64,000 nt of DNA from Pleurotus ostreatus/Saccharomyces cerevisiae fusant (Eukaryota; Opisthokonta), in the NCBI GenBank assembly GCA_024196135.1, contig JAMQCK010000088.1, forward strand, positions 1-64,000, written 5' to 3'. Within the stretch, counting starts at the first letter, position 1, and each line of letters begins with the position of its first letter. The position numbers and the translations under genes are program-made. The notes beneath the pieces are model-generated. The model did not search any database. It had not been told where the DNA came from and worked only from the letters and a program-made list of their open reading frames with translations. Shown piece after piece: positions 45,041 to 56,425 of this stretch.

Positions 45041-47030
45041 CGTGACGAGCGGAAAGTGGGATGAGAGTGGAAAGAGAAATGCTGAGATGACCGATGACGA
45101 AATCAGAAAGTGTCCGAAGGTGTTCGGGCGCCTAACGAGGTACGAGGGCCGTCGGGTGGGGGAAATGGTGCTCGGAGAAGATCTCAGGTCTTATATAGAG
45201 AGTGGATAATGCAGTGCGTCCAGAGAGCTGACACGATGTACGGCTAGCGGTACAGCCTCTACCGCAGCTAGCCAAGAACTCATGAGCTAATCTTGTGCCG
45301 AGGGCCGAGCTGCGAGAGCAGGCAGAAGAAGCGGACACTCAGTCTATTGGTATATCGCTACAAGAGTTTGGGATGAGCATGGGTGTACGCATGATGAGAG
45401 GGGTATTCTCCATGATGACTGTCGGAAGGAAGAAGGGATTTATCCTGCTCAAGTTCACCTCTGAAGGCCATTTCTTTGGGGCGTATACAAAGCGGAGAGA
45501 GAAAAGAGTAGATACTGAAAGAGCTTGGATGAACGATTCAAGTTGAGGCTCTTCAAGCCAGGGGAGGTTCGATAGAACCCGCTTAAATGGTACCGATAGT
45601 GATGAGTGAGCCCTCATTCAGGATTGTCCCGCAAGAGTTTTGGAGTATGTAGGAAGTATACAGGAAGTTCTCCAACCTGAAATTCGACATGATCTATCCC
45701 ATCTGTGAACATCGTACGCTGCAAAGTGTTCAAAGGGGCGACGAAGGCCGTATGCAAGTTGATTACGGCGAATGCCGTAGTCACGCGCCATTTCCGCATT
45801 TGGGTGGATCATCATGGCTTCGGGTGTGCTTGCCTGTCTCTTGACGCCAACCCCCTTGCATGTAGCCCCCTCAGCAGCCATCCCCTCTTGACGCTCGTCG
45901 TCGAGAGACGGCGGTGGCGCGTGCGTGGCAGGCTCGGTGCTCTTCACGCTATCGCCTCTGGTTGCTTGGTTCGTGCCCTGGCTGCTCATGGTTGGGTTGA
46001 CAGCGGCGTGGGTGTACGCGCAGATCCCCTGCGTGGCTGACGCTCAATGCCTGCTTCGCCTAACCTAGGGAAATACAAGCCACGACCAGCGGCCAGGGGC
46101 AGGCTGCAAGACGGCAGGACATCGGATCCGGGCGGGGGCCTTCCAGCGAATGGGCCCCACGCCATGCCAGGGCTCAAGCAGTCGACGATGGCTGACGGTG
46201 GGCGCGAGAGACTGGCCAGGAGTGCTCTTCGATACATGCAGGGGATCCAGATATCGTAGTTTGGTGCGTCCACGCGTTCATGCCTCGTCATCGCTCACTG
46301 ATGTCCCTTCGCAGACCTTTGTACATCCATAGCGTTGCAATTTCATACCCTCACATCCATACCTAACCTCCCCGAGGCCAGTTGTCGACCATCGTCGGAC
46401 GCGCAAGATTCGCGAAGGAGTGGGCCGACATCGTTCGCACCGACAACGGGGCAGGGGGCATGTACGAGGCGTGGGACGTCAGACTCGCGAGATATTGAGG
46501 CTTCTGAGCTTGATTTGGGTTGAAGGTGCGTCTACTACGCCGTCGAACATCGATCAAATACTGAAGTCGACTGGCAGGGTATCGTCATGTGTCCTGCAGA
46601 TGGACTACCTATATGGCCGTACCGATGCGTGCCCCTTGAATATACCATACACACAACATCGCGAATCCGACACACATCTGCCTGGTTTTGCACCAACGTG
46701 CGCGATTCATTTCCGGGAAACGGCGCTGTCAGGCGATCGACAACATCATTGTATTCCGAACCTCCTCAAGCCCGGCGCCAACGACGTCCAGCTCCTTTCC
46801 TTCCATTGTCCCTCCGTTGTGTGCGCTTTCGATGGACCCTCCGAAAAGGCGTCATCGCGAAACCGCCACAAAAGAACAATGACCGTGTTTGTTTACGTCC
46901 AAACACGGCTTTAATCGGCGGCCCGAACTGGCCCGAGTCGTTACCACCGCCGAACGCCAGGATCGCGCGACACGAGCAGCGCACCACCCGAGGTCGCTGG
47001 TCGCCGCGAAAACCCTTCCCGACGTCCATC
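45041..47030. other. Long intergenic region between fimbrin and EPL1
   Basis: Nothing certain is present apart from the fimbrin TATA and one weak minus-strand frame listed separately. The two flanking genes are transcribed away from each other, so both promoters lie here. Confidence 0.5.
45618..45989 (-). CDS. Possible small hypothetical protein
   Basis: A single 123-codon frame starts MSSQGTNQATRGDSVKSTEP. No domain, signal peptide or membrane segment is visible, and nothing outside the frame supports it. It may be chance. Confidence 0.2.
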   Translation of the reverse strand: MSSQGTNQATRGDSVKSTEPATHAPPPSLDDERQEGMAAEGATCKGVGVKRQASTPEAMMIHPNAEMARDYGIRRNQLAYGLRRPFEHFAAYDVHRWDRSCRISGWRTSCILPTYSKTLAGQS

Positions 47031-50000
47031 ATGGGCTCCCGACCCTTCCACGGCGGTGCAAGTCTCCGGAAGACCCCGCGAATCACGAACAAAACACGCT
47101 TGAAGATCCACCGAGATGAACTCGATCTTGACTTCATACCCGACGACGAGGAGGAATCGAATCGGCTCTCGCAGCAGACTCAAGGTGTCGACCAAGAGGA
47201 CTCCAAGGCGAGTTTGCATCCCCATACACGCGTCGTACCCGCCGCTGCTGTCGTCTTTGTCGCGACGCGACGTGGCCAATTTTCATTGGCTGCCGTCATT
47301 CCGCGGAATTGCTGACTCATCAAGCGCACGAGGCTGACTTCCCTTTTAGGAACTCCATCTATTGCAAGCCCTGTCGCGCCACGATCCGCGCTCTGGAGAC
47401 CCGTCCTCCGTCCAGGCCTTCATCCCCATCCCGGACAACACCGGTCTCGTCGACAACTATGCTGAGCTATACCCGCCCAAGAAGTGGAAGGACCCCATGA
47501 CGTACCTATGCACTTCGGCGACCGTAGAGGAGCACATCACGGACGCTATCGCTGAGGGCTTCACATACTACATGGACGAGCGGGATGCTGAATGGCTCAA
47601 TCGCAATAACGAGGCGGCGCGCGGAGAAGGTACCAGTGCGCAGGGTGCCATCTCCGCCAACGCACGGACGTCTGTTCGCAATGCCAAGGGCAAGGGCAAG
47701 GAGGACGCGAGCGTACAGATTACCGAGAACGAGTTCGAGCTTGTCATGGGCGCCTTCGAGTGGGTAACGCAACACAATACAGAGTTCTTGCACCTTGTAC
47801 GTCCCCACGTACGCTGTGTCGCTGCGATGATTGAACGTGTGTATAGGGTCTGCAAAACGGGATGCCCTTTCCTGGCTTCGCCGAGTATCAGACTTTCTTC
47901 TCATCGCCGTTACCTCGCAACATGTTCGCATCGTACATAGTACCTGCCTGGATTCCTCCGCCTACCCAACTGCTCAAGGTCGCACGCGTCGTGTACTCGC
48001 ACTGGCGTCAACGCCGTGAGGAGCGCGGAGGTCATCGTATCATTCCGGTTCTCAACGTAGGTTGCCTGCCTTCCCTTTCCGTCCTTCCCTGACCTTCCTC
48101 AGTACGATGAGTCGGATACGGCCAACGAGTCCTACGTTTGCTTCCGCCGCCGCGATACCAAGGCCGTGCGCAAGACTCGTGCGCAGCAGTCGTCGTCCTC
48201 GGAGAAGCTTGCGCGACTGCAAGCCGATCTGACTCAACCTCTCGAAATCGCCCGGTACCTGCTGCATCGCGAGCAAGCCAAGCGGGACCAAGCGAAAGCC
48301 GCGCAAAGACTGTTCGCCAACCGCGTACAATTCATCGATTACAAGCGCCGCTTTCCAACCTTGGGCGACAAGGAGGACGAGGTCAACTACCTGGTGGACA
48401 AGGAGCGGGTCGTGCGCAAGCCTGTGGATCCCAAGTACGTTTTTCGGGTGGCACTGTCGGACGCTTGTGCTAAGACCCTCCACAGTCGCTCGTCAGCCGC
48501 GAAGTCCCGGACGCCCGCCGATCAGCCTGCCATCGTCACGAAGGCCGTCGATGCCTGCGTCAAGCCACGAGACCGCTTCGACAGTATCATGGCGAGCGTC
48601 GAGCGCGAGTTGGCGAGGCAGAAGGACCGCGACAAGCACTGGCACGACGATGTCGATGTGAGAGAATGGTTCTCTTCTCACACTTGTATGTGCTCATTTC
48701 TCCTCAGACTCCGTATCAACAGCAACATGTACCGTTCGGCCGTCGCTTGTTCAAGTTCTGTCCTGCCACTGAAGACGCTACCCCGCGCGTTGAGTGCGCT
48801 GTTCGGACAAGAATTGGACGAGGTGGACGGATGCTTGTCGACCGTAGGACGGCAACGCCGCGGCGCCTCGACGCGTCCGCATCCCGGTCTGCTGTCTACC
48901 CCGATCTCGGGAAGGCAGAGCTGGCGCAGACATCGCAGTCCAGTCTCTTTGGACCCGCCAAGGACGTGGACGAGCAGACGGAGGTCGACGACGCCGTTGA
49001 GCCGGAGGTCACCGAAGACAGGCGCTCTGCCACCCTCGTGCACTCGCAAGTTCTGGGGCAGAAGAACATCGCGCAGGCCAAGGCGGCAGAGGAGGTCGTT
49101 GCCCCGAAGACCGAGGGGGCAGACGATAATGCGATGAACGTGGATGCAGGCCATGTTGTTCCGAAGCAGGAAGAGGTATCGGCGACGATCTCTCCGCTCT
49201 CCCTCCCGGTCGCCGTCGAAGATCTCGACAAGCGCCTTGAGGCGCAGTGGGCATTCGACGCTGATGACATGCCTTCGGTCGGACCTGAGGGCTCCGAGGA
49301 GCAGGATCGCGTCTTGATGGACGACTACAACGTTCGGTATGTTGTCTCGCCTAGCTTCAATGTATCCTCCCTCACCTACTCTACTAGCCACCTCAAATAC
49401 ACCAGCGCCATCTTCCACCACAACGACGTCGCAAGCTTGGCACCGTGGCCCACCTGGCACCACATCAACGCCGACGGCCGCGACGTCGAACGTCCTTTGC
49501 AGTACCTGCCCACGCCCGCCATGCGCCCCCAGATCCGCGACCCGCGGATGCTGCACCAGGCGATGCTAGCGCAGCGCGCGAACGCGGCGCACGCCCAGCA
49601 CGGCGCGGTCCAGCCCATCGTCACCGCGCAGCCCGTGGGTGTGCCCACCGTTGGCTCCATCGCGCAGCCGCGTCCAGCGCTGGCGGTGGTCACAGGGGGC
49701 GCGCAGCAGATCATGCCGCAACAAGGCGGCCCTGCGCCATCCGTGGCGCACCACCAGCGCGTCCGCCCGCCGCCCATCCAGCTCCCCAGCAACGTCCTCG
49801 CCCAGCCGCGGCCTGCTACTACTCAGGTGCCTATGCAGCAGCACTCGCCGCCGAACGCGAATGCGGCGATCGCGGCGCCGCGGCCTCAGACCATACCGAT
49901 ACCACATGTCGACAACCACGTAGGGGGTGGTGCGCCGGCCGTTCAGAGGATACCCAGTCAGCAGCAGGTACAGCAGGCGCAGCCTCAGCAGCAGCATGCG

Positions 50001-50492
50001 TCGCCGCCCAACGGCGCGGTCGCTCGTCCGCCTTCGCAGCAGCCCGTCCATGTTCAGCAGGGCACTGCAACGCAGCACGCCAACGGTGTCCAGTCCCATG
50101 CGAACGGAGTTCAGCCTCATGCAAACGGCGTACAGCACCAGAGCAACGGTGTCCAGCTCCCGAACGGACTCACGCCCGACATGGTAGCCACCTACGCGTC
50201 GATGTACAATAACGCGCAGTACAACAGCCAGCATGCGCAGGGGGTGAAGACTGCGTACGCGGCTGCTGCCCCCAGTGGTCGCCTCCCGCCGTCGTACATG
50301 CACATCGCCGCCGCGAACTTCCCCAAGATGACGCCGGCACAGTGGCAGCAGCAGGTCAACGCGACGCGTCCAGCTCAGCAGCCCGTCGCGAATGGACAGG
50401 CGCAGCATGCATCACCACCTCGTCCGGCGCCGTCGACCTCGCAGCCACAGCCGGTCACTGTTCATCATGGGCAGGCGCAGAATGGGTACTGA
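47031..50492 (+). CDS. EPL1: Enhancer-of-polycomb-like protein, NuA4 subunit
   Basis: Epl1 links the Esa1 acetyltransferase module of NuA4 to chromatin. Exons are 47031-47207, 47350-47796, 47847-48056, 48103-48434, 48486-48657, 48708-49336 and 49388-50492, about 1,023 residues. The EPcA region is clear: LRKTPRITNKTRLKIHRDEL, IPIPDNTGLVDNYAELYPPK, YYMDERDAEWLNRNN, ITENEFELVMGAFEW. The C-terminal EPcA part has YVCFRRRDTKAVRKTRAQQ and LLHREQAKRDQ. The last 350 residues are Gln/Pro/Ala rich with HANGV repeats. The first intron fits only with a GC donor (AAG|GCGAGT). Two 51-bp introns, 48435-48485 and 49337-49387, are stop-free multiples of three. Confidence 0.95.
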
Positions 50493-52961
50493 GGGCGACC
50501 GGGGGCCACTTATTTATGACGACGACCTCGCTCGTCGTGCGGAGGACGACGAGCAGAGGATGTCCCGCTTATACTCTTGATAATCATACTACCATAACGC
50601 CGTGTATTATAGTATATCGCTGTGTACGTCGCCAGGCTTTGGAAGAGGGAGGAGGAGGATGGGTCCGTAGAGAGGCTGGTTTTACTGCAGAATCATAGGG
50701 ACTACGTATGCATCTAGATATGACAGCTTCATGCGATCTATGCTCTTTTCTCTGCCTGCTTCTTGTGTTGTGATGAGAACTGATTATCGATTGCTGGCAT
50801 GAATCAACTGACGAGGAGAATATTTGGCTTTGTGTACCGGTTTTCTTTCGGCAATCGCCGTGCCACGTCTTACCAAGCATCAGCCGCATTCCCTCCTTCT
50901 CCCGATCCGTCATGTTCTCCTCTCATGTCCTATGAAAGGACGCTCGACCAGGCCCGCGCGCTCCTCCGATGGTCTTGTCTCCCGTAGCTCGCCCGATGGT
51001 CTCGCCAAGAGACCTCAGTACAACCTTGAACGAGGTTGAGGTGATCCCGAACAGGATCCCGACCCGGTATAAAGTGGTACCCACCACCCGGGAAGTCCTG
51101 GATGCGTATCCAGGCCGCAGCGGAGGGGTCGGCGGCGCTGCTGCTCGACATCACCCTCCATAGGCTGCGAACACCAGCTCTGCTGGGCGGGTTTGGGCGG
51201 ATGGCTGGTATGGTGTGGGATGGGAGTGATGGTGGTGCGTAGTCGTTTTCAGGCCAGGCGAGGTCCGATCCCTCGTTTTGCATCTGTTCTCTGGCTGCGC
51301 ACCATCCCTTCGCCATTCAGCGCCTGGCGGGCATCGTAGCGGGCCCGATTCCTGCTATCGATATCGTCCCAGCCGTCCCTGTCCCCTTCCTCAGCGTAAT
51401 TGCTACGATACAGCAAGGGCGAGAGGAGAAGTTCGCAAACGCGGACTATCTCAGAAGCTACAAGAACCCTACTCCGGGTCCCTCAACCGGCGGGCGCGAC
51501 GAGGCTGGCGCAAGCTAGTTATCGGTGCCCGCCTTCTGCGCGTTGGCAACGATGCGTAGATGTGGGGCCTCTGGGGTTTGGCTCGACCAAGGGAGCGCCA
51601 TCCAGTGCGAGAGGACAGTAGGTGCCAAATGACGGCACGCGCGCAACAGCCCTTGGGGCCGCTTCTCCAGAATGCCGCTATCAACGTCGGGCGGCGGATC
51701 CTGTCCAGCCAGCACGGCTCGGACATCGCGCTCTGCATCGTGCAGACAACTTGTCATGCATCGCGCAGACACATGTCCTCCATCGCCCGCACGGATGCTG
51801 CATCCTGCACTGGCACGGACAACCCAGCTCGGTGAACGCCAGCTGGAAAGGTCGGCCCCGCGGGGGTGCACCTTGAGCAGACCCGCTGACGCGGCCTCGC
51901 TCGGCTCCTCGTATGCTGACGTATGCGGGAGCGCTCGCCGTCGCGCTAACGTGCGCGGGAGCAGGCTTGACGGCCAGGACCGCAACGTCGGTCGGACTCC
52001 ATCGCTGGGTCCAGGCTATCCGGATAGCCAGAGGACGAACCGGTCCTCGGGACGATCAGGTCCCTAGGGTGATCAGACCCTCGGGCTTTCGCGTGGCGAA
52101 GCCCATGATCCTGCTGCAGGAGCCCCCACTCGGGGACGCTCACGACGAGCAGGTCATGCACGGCCATCGGGCGCATGCCCACTCTGGCGAGCATTCGCCA
52201 AGGTGATCTTCACCATCTTGATGTGGGAGCGGACGTACGATGTTGTCCGCTCGGCACGCTCGACGACGCGTTCGAGCCATCATGCTCGGGGCGCAGCGGA
52301 CTCTCAGCACCCGTGCCGCGCATCGCGGCCGGGCTGTCATCACACGGGCTACGCAGCAGGTCGTCCACTTCACGTCGCATGCCCGTCCTGCACCAGGCGG
52401 CATAGCCCTCCTCGCCGCATGCTCGTGCATCCACGACATGCTCATATCTCATGGCGAAGGGCTAGCGACCGTGGCACCTGCCTGCTCCGTACTGGGACCT
52501 TCCGCTGTCGCTCTGTCGTTTCGTGGGTGTCGGGCGCCTTTCGTGCGTCGTCTGTCTCACACATCGCGCGACCGGCGGGCATGAATTGTCGTGACTCATG
52601 TTCTCGTCGGCTTCGCAGCCACGGATTGGACTTGTCTTTCCTTTTCGTTGGTCATGAGCATCGGGCTTCGGTTCGGTGCTCGTCCGCTTCCCTTTTTGGG
52701 ATGCGGACGGCGGCTCGGCATTCGTGTCGATGTCGGCGGCGATGGGCTCCGTGCTCAGCGTCGTCGTATCCGCCCAATTTTTTTCCTCCCCTTCCTCCCT
52801 CGTGAAGATTGTTTCGACTTATGTTCCTTGGATTATGTGGAGTGCTGGAGTAGCTATGTAGGTACGTGATGTAAGTAGTGTAGGCTGGAAGCGAACAAGG
52901 TTGTTTTGTTGCTGAAGAGCTGAAGTTTAGAATTGAACCTTTCTGAATAGGTGGCGCGGTC
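50493..52961. other. Gene-free hairpin-rich repeat DNA
   Basis: No protein or RNA gene is supported. Perfect inverted repeats include CCTGGAT-GCGT-ATCCAGG (51097-51114), CAACCT/AGGTTG (51021-51038), the 16-bp palindrome GGCTATCCGGATAGCC (52014-52029) and CGTCCGC/GCGGACG (52681-52709). Its right end (52720-52860) matches 37510-37640. Confidence 0.6.
52720..52860 (+). repeat. Dispersed repeat end, copy 2
   Basis: It shares GATGTCGGCGGCGA, GTCGTATCCGC, the following T run and CT-rich tract with 37510-37640, in the same orientation. A TATA-like stretch and family X copy B follow downstream. Confidence 0.6.
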
Positions 52962-53021
52962 TCGAAGGCTGGACTCCACTCGCGGTCACCTGAACGTCAT
53001 TTTCGCACGGCGCGCGACTGC
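52962..53021 (+). promoter_or_regulatory. Conserved upstream element of family X, copy B
   Basis: This is the counterpart of 42265-42324. It ends about 140 bp before the ATG; a TATATAT stretch overlaps its end at about 53022-53029. Confidence 0.65.
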
Positions 53022-53161
53022 ATATATATTCGAGGCGGGGCGTCCAGAATATTCCCTCCTACTCGATTTGAGCTCGACGACGCGTTCGACAGCGAGCATA
53101 CACTGCACATTAGCCGATTTACGCCCAAGACTCTGAGAACATCGACAATACCGACAAGAAC

Positions 53162-54578
53162 ATGCCATCTCACGAGCGCTCCCCTTCGATCGAGATCGTG
53201 TCCGTCAGCGTGCCGTCCCATCCTAGGAAGACGGCGCTCATGGAGTCAACGCGGACGGCGAACAATCAGTCTCCGAGTGGAACGGGGGCGTGGACGAAGG
53301 GGTTGAAGGCACCTATCATGAAGGAGCACAAGGAGCATGCTCATACGACCGCGGTATCGATCCAGGCGAAGGTGTGTGGGGGATCAATCGAGGAAGGACG
53401 TGGTGCTGACGGTGATCTGGCCAGCCTGCCGCGGCTACGATGGCTGGCGCGAAGGAGCCTGAGCCTAGCGTCTCTGCGGGCTCGAAGCGCAAGTCGCTGG
53501 ACGCGCCGACCTCGACCGCGAAGCGCTCGAAGACGAGCACGGCGCCGATGGAGGCCAAGGCACCGAAGACGAAGGGGAACACGGCGAAAGCTGAGAAGGC
53601 TGAAGCGGAAGTTGAGAAGACCAAAGCGAAGGCTGAGGAGCAGAAGGATGCAGCGGAGCGCTGGAAGTGGATTGACCGTCGGCGGCCTGAGATGTGCGTA
53701 CGGGTTCTTGTGATGCTTGGTGCTTTGCTGACGATATGGCTCTCTATATATTCCATCCGACATTGCGCCAATACTTCCTGACCTGCTTGCGAACCCGTCC
53801 CTACCCGTCATTCGCCAGTGAGATGAAGGGCACGAGTATCGAGGCCTTTAATTGCGGTGGGACCTTCTTCAAGTCGTCGGCCAAGGTAAGCTACACCTTG
53901 CTCTCTTGGCCGTTATCCCTTCCTTACACTGCCACCACCTCCTTGTGCCTCCTCCCCTCCTTCATCCCGGCGCTCTTTCTCACTCTCTCCTTCTCGCTCT
54001 CCTCTCGCCCATTCACCCCTCCCCCCCGTCCGTTCACCTCGACTAATTATCCTTCCCCCAGCACGTCGCTGACCGCCTCGACAAGCTCGAGGCCTTCCTC
54101 GCCGAATGCGACGGCGACGAACGCTACCACCCAATGTACGGCGACTGGGAATCCTACAAGGCCAAGCGTGTCACCAGGAAGAAGGGCGAGCCCGAGGATA
54201 CGCGCTGGCAGTGGATTGATAGGCGGAAGCCGGAGATGTGAGTATGACTTTCTCATTCGACTTGTCCTTCCGTCGTCGACTGTGTCCTTCCTCCGTCGAC
54301 TGTGTCCTCTTCATTGGGTCCTCGTCTATTGTCTTCGCGAGGACGCTCGTCCCGCCGTCCGCCCATTTTCTCATACTACTCCCTCCCATAGCATGGATGC
54401 TAATCACGGCCCCTCCAGGCGCTTCAAAGGCACCAAGATCGAAGCCTACAACTGCGGGGGCGCCTTCTGGAAGGCGACGGGCAAGACCATAGCCGAGCGC
54501 CTCGACAAGATGGAGCGCTTCCTCGCAGAGTGCCAGGGCGACGAGACGCGCCATCCGCGATACTGCGAGGATTTCTAA
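53162..54578 (+). CDS. Family X protein, copy B: two repeats of an unrecognised domain
   Basis: Exons 53162-53371, 53425-53693, 53819-53885, 54062-54237 and 54419-54578 give 293 residues. Architecture and intron phases match copy A exactly. The N-terminus reads RSPSIEIVSVSVPSHPRKTA, then a basic stretch GSKRKSLDAPTSTAKRSK and a longer Lys/Ala/Glu helix. The two units follow: WKWIDRRRPEM, KGTSIEAFNCGGTFFKS, ADRLDKLEAFLAECDGDE; then WQWIDRRKPEM, KGTKIEAYNCGGAFWKATGK, AERLDKMERFLAECQGDE. The invariant core is KGT.IEA(F/Y)NCGG plus RLDK.E.FLAEC.GDE. Function is unknown; the basic region suggests a nuclear protein. Confidence 0.85.
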
Positions 54579-54877
54579 CCCGCTGCCTCGACCGGCGAAG
54601 TGGCCTCAGAATGAATGATCAATTTCAATGTACGAACACTTATACTTCTGCTTCTACTTTCTTGTTTGACTAGATTGTTTGACCGCATTGCTATAGTTCA
54701 TATTGTTTTTATATAATGTACTACCTACTATACGCCTACTCATGTCTGTTGACTCACTTCCAAATATTGTAACTTAAATTGCATGTCTTTCCTCGAACGC
54801 TTCGTTTACCTCTAAGTATGGTCGTCGAATCTACGAACGTGGCAGAAAAGGCGAGAATAACTAGCATTGGAACAATG

Positions 54878-55679
54878 TCATACATTCTTGGAGCGCAAGT
54901 CATTCTCCTCCAACTCCATCTCCCGACTCTCCTGCGTGAGCGCACACGGATTACACCAAAAAGACACACAATAGTCGCTCGTGTCGCTGCCCCGTATGCC
55001 ATACCGCTCGCGCAGCTTCCTGCGAAGGGCGACCTGGAACATCGTTAGATATTGGTCGCTGCCCGATAGACACTGCTCGTCGCTCAATAGACACTGGTCG
55101 TCGCTCGATAGGCTCTGGTCGTCGCTCAATAGACACTGGTCACGCCGTGCGAGCATCGAGCCCAGACGGGACACCACATACCTGATACACCCATCCAAAG
55201 CCAGTCACGATGGTGTGGAAGCCGTGCTTCTCGCAAGAGTCGCGGTTGTAGCCCTTCCCGGTCTCGGGGTCGGGTATGCCTTGCTCGGAGAGGTACTGGT
55301 AGCGCTCCTTGTTGCGGCCGAAGACGATGCAGGGGCACCACCATGCCGTGCAGACTGGGGGATGTGTCAGTGGCATAGGCGGTCGGCGTGTTCGCAGGCG
55401 AGCGATGCCAATGCAGACAAGCGGCGTGCATGCTGACGAAGGCAAGACTCACAAGTGCCCCAGTCTCCAAAACACGCTGAGCACATCCCGTGCGACCATG
55501 CTCGTTGACCGTCTGGTCCGATGGGGAGGTTCCTGGCGTTGCGGTTGCCGCCAGCGCCTGGAGTCGTGGACATGCCTGGCGTGGGTACGGGCTGATTGTT
55601 GACGGGGGGAGGGTATTGTGGGGGAGGTGTACCGGCCTTGAAGTCAGAGGGACCGTCGGGGGGACTTCAGGTCAGTCAT
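54878..55679 (-). CDS. PLAC8-family protein (copy 2), start disputed by a C-run frame change
   Basis: Exons on the minus strand are about 55573-55453, 55354-55182 and 55033-54878. The domain reads WSHGMCSACFGDWGT, FCTAWWCPCIVFGRNKERYQ, ALRRKLRERYGIRGSDTSDY and WCNPCALTQESREMELEEN. From the ATG at 55573 the protein has 149 residues. The better family start is the ATG at 55679 (MTDLKSP, compare MTDYKHG in copy 1), but it joins the rest only if one base of the C6 run near 55661-55666 is discounted. The gene may be lightly damaged, use the shorter start, or reflect a sequencing error. It converges on family X copy B with about 300 bp between stop codons. Confidence 0.85.
55055..55142. repeat. 21-bp minisatellite in a PLAC8 intron
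   Basis: About four to five units of the type TCAATAGACACTGGTCGTCGC lie inside the second intron of PLAC8 copy 2. Confidence 0.8.
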
Positions 55680-56425
55680 TGCAAAAGCGTCGCGAGTCGT
55701 ATCTGGCGTCCCTGCAGAGGAGGTGCTTGAGGGACTTCGAGGGAATGCTGTTCAAGATCAGCGAGACTATATATGTCGTAGAGCAAGAGGCGCTCGCAAA
55801 AGGTGTGTTGGCCAAGAACGTCGCATCGCCTCCACAATCATCTCCCCCAAGAGCATATGAACGAAGTCGGGACGCGAATGAATTGTGAAAAAGGTGTAGA
55901 GGCCCAGGCCTCTACACTGTAGAGGGCTTCATGACGTTTGGTAGGGGCGATCTGCATCAGGAGGACCTGAAACTTCAACAGCTTTGAATATCATAATGGG
56001 ATGCGCACCTCAATAACAACCACGCCAAGGATAAGTCGTACACCTCAAGCCGTAGTGCGAGGTGCGATGTATCGGTACGATGAACGCCAAGAACGGAAGT
56101 GTGTTGAGCACTGGACGACACTCAGCGCCATCATCTCTGTTGAAAGGCGCTGAAAGCCTATGCATGAAGGTGTGCACTGGACCTCGCTCATTCCCGTTTG
56201 AGATCAATGCATTGTAACGTCGTGATCCACTGCGAGGACCACCACGATATCCCACACGCCTCGAGCACCCCTGGAACCGGATAGTAAATCGCTGTAATAT
56301 TATAGCTGTCAGAACCTGTATATGTATGCCAAGATGCGACTCGTGAGCTTCAAAGTAACCCGCTTATAATGACGGAAGTCCGATGGGAGAGATTGGGATT
56401 GGTTATGCTCGAGCCCGAAGGTTGA
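55680..56425. other. Intergenic
   Basis: It separates PLAC8 copies 2 and 3. No gene or structured element is supported. Confidence 0.5.

Noticed and set aside
48435..49387. Stop-free 51-bp stretches in EPL1 as coding
   Set aside because: They have GT-AG ends and intron-like composition. Reading through them inserts unrelated residues into conserved or adjoining sequence.
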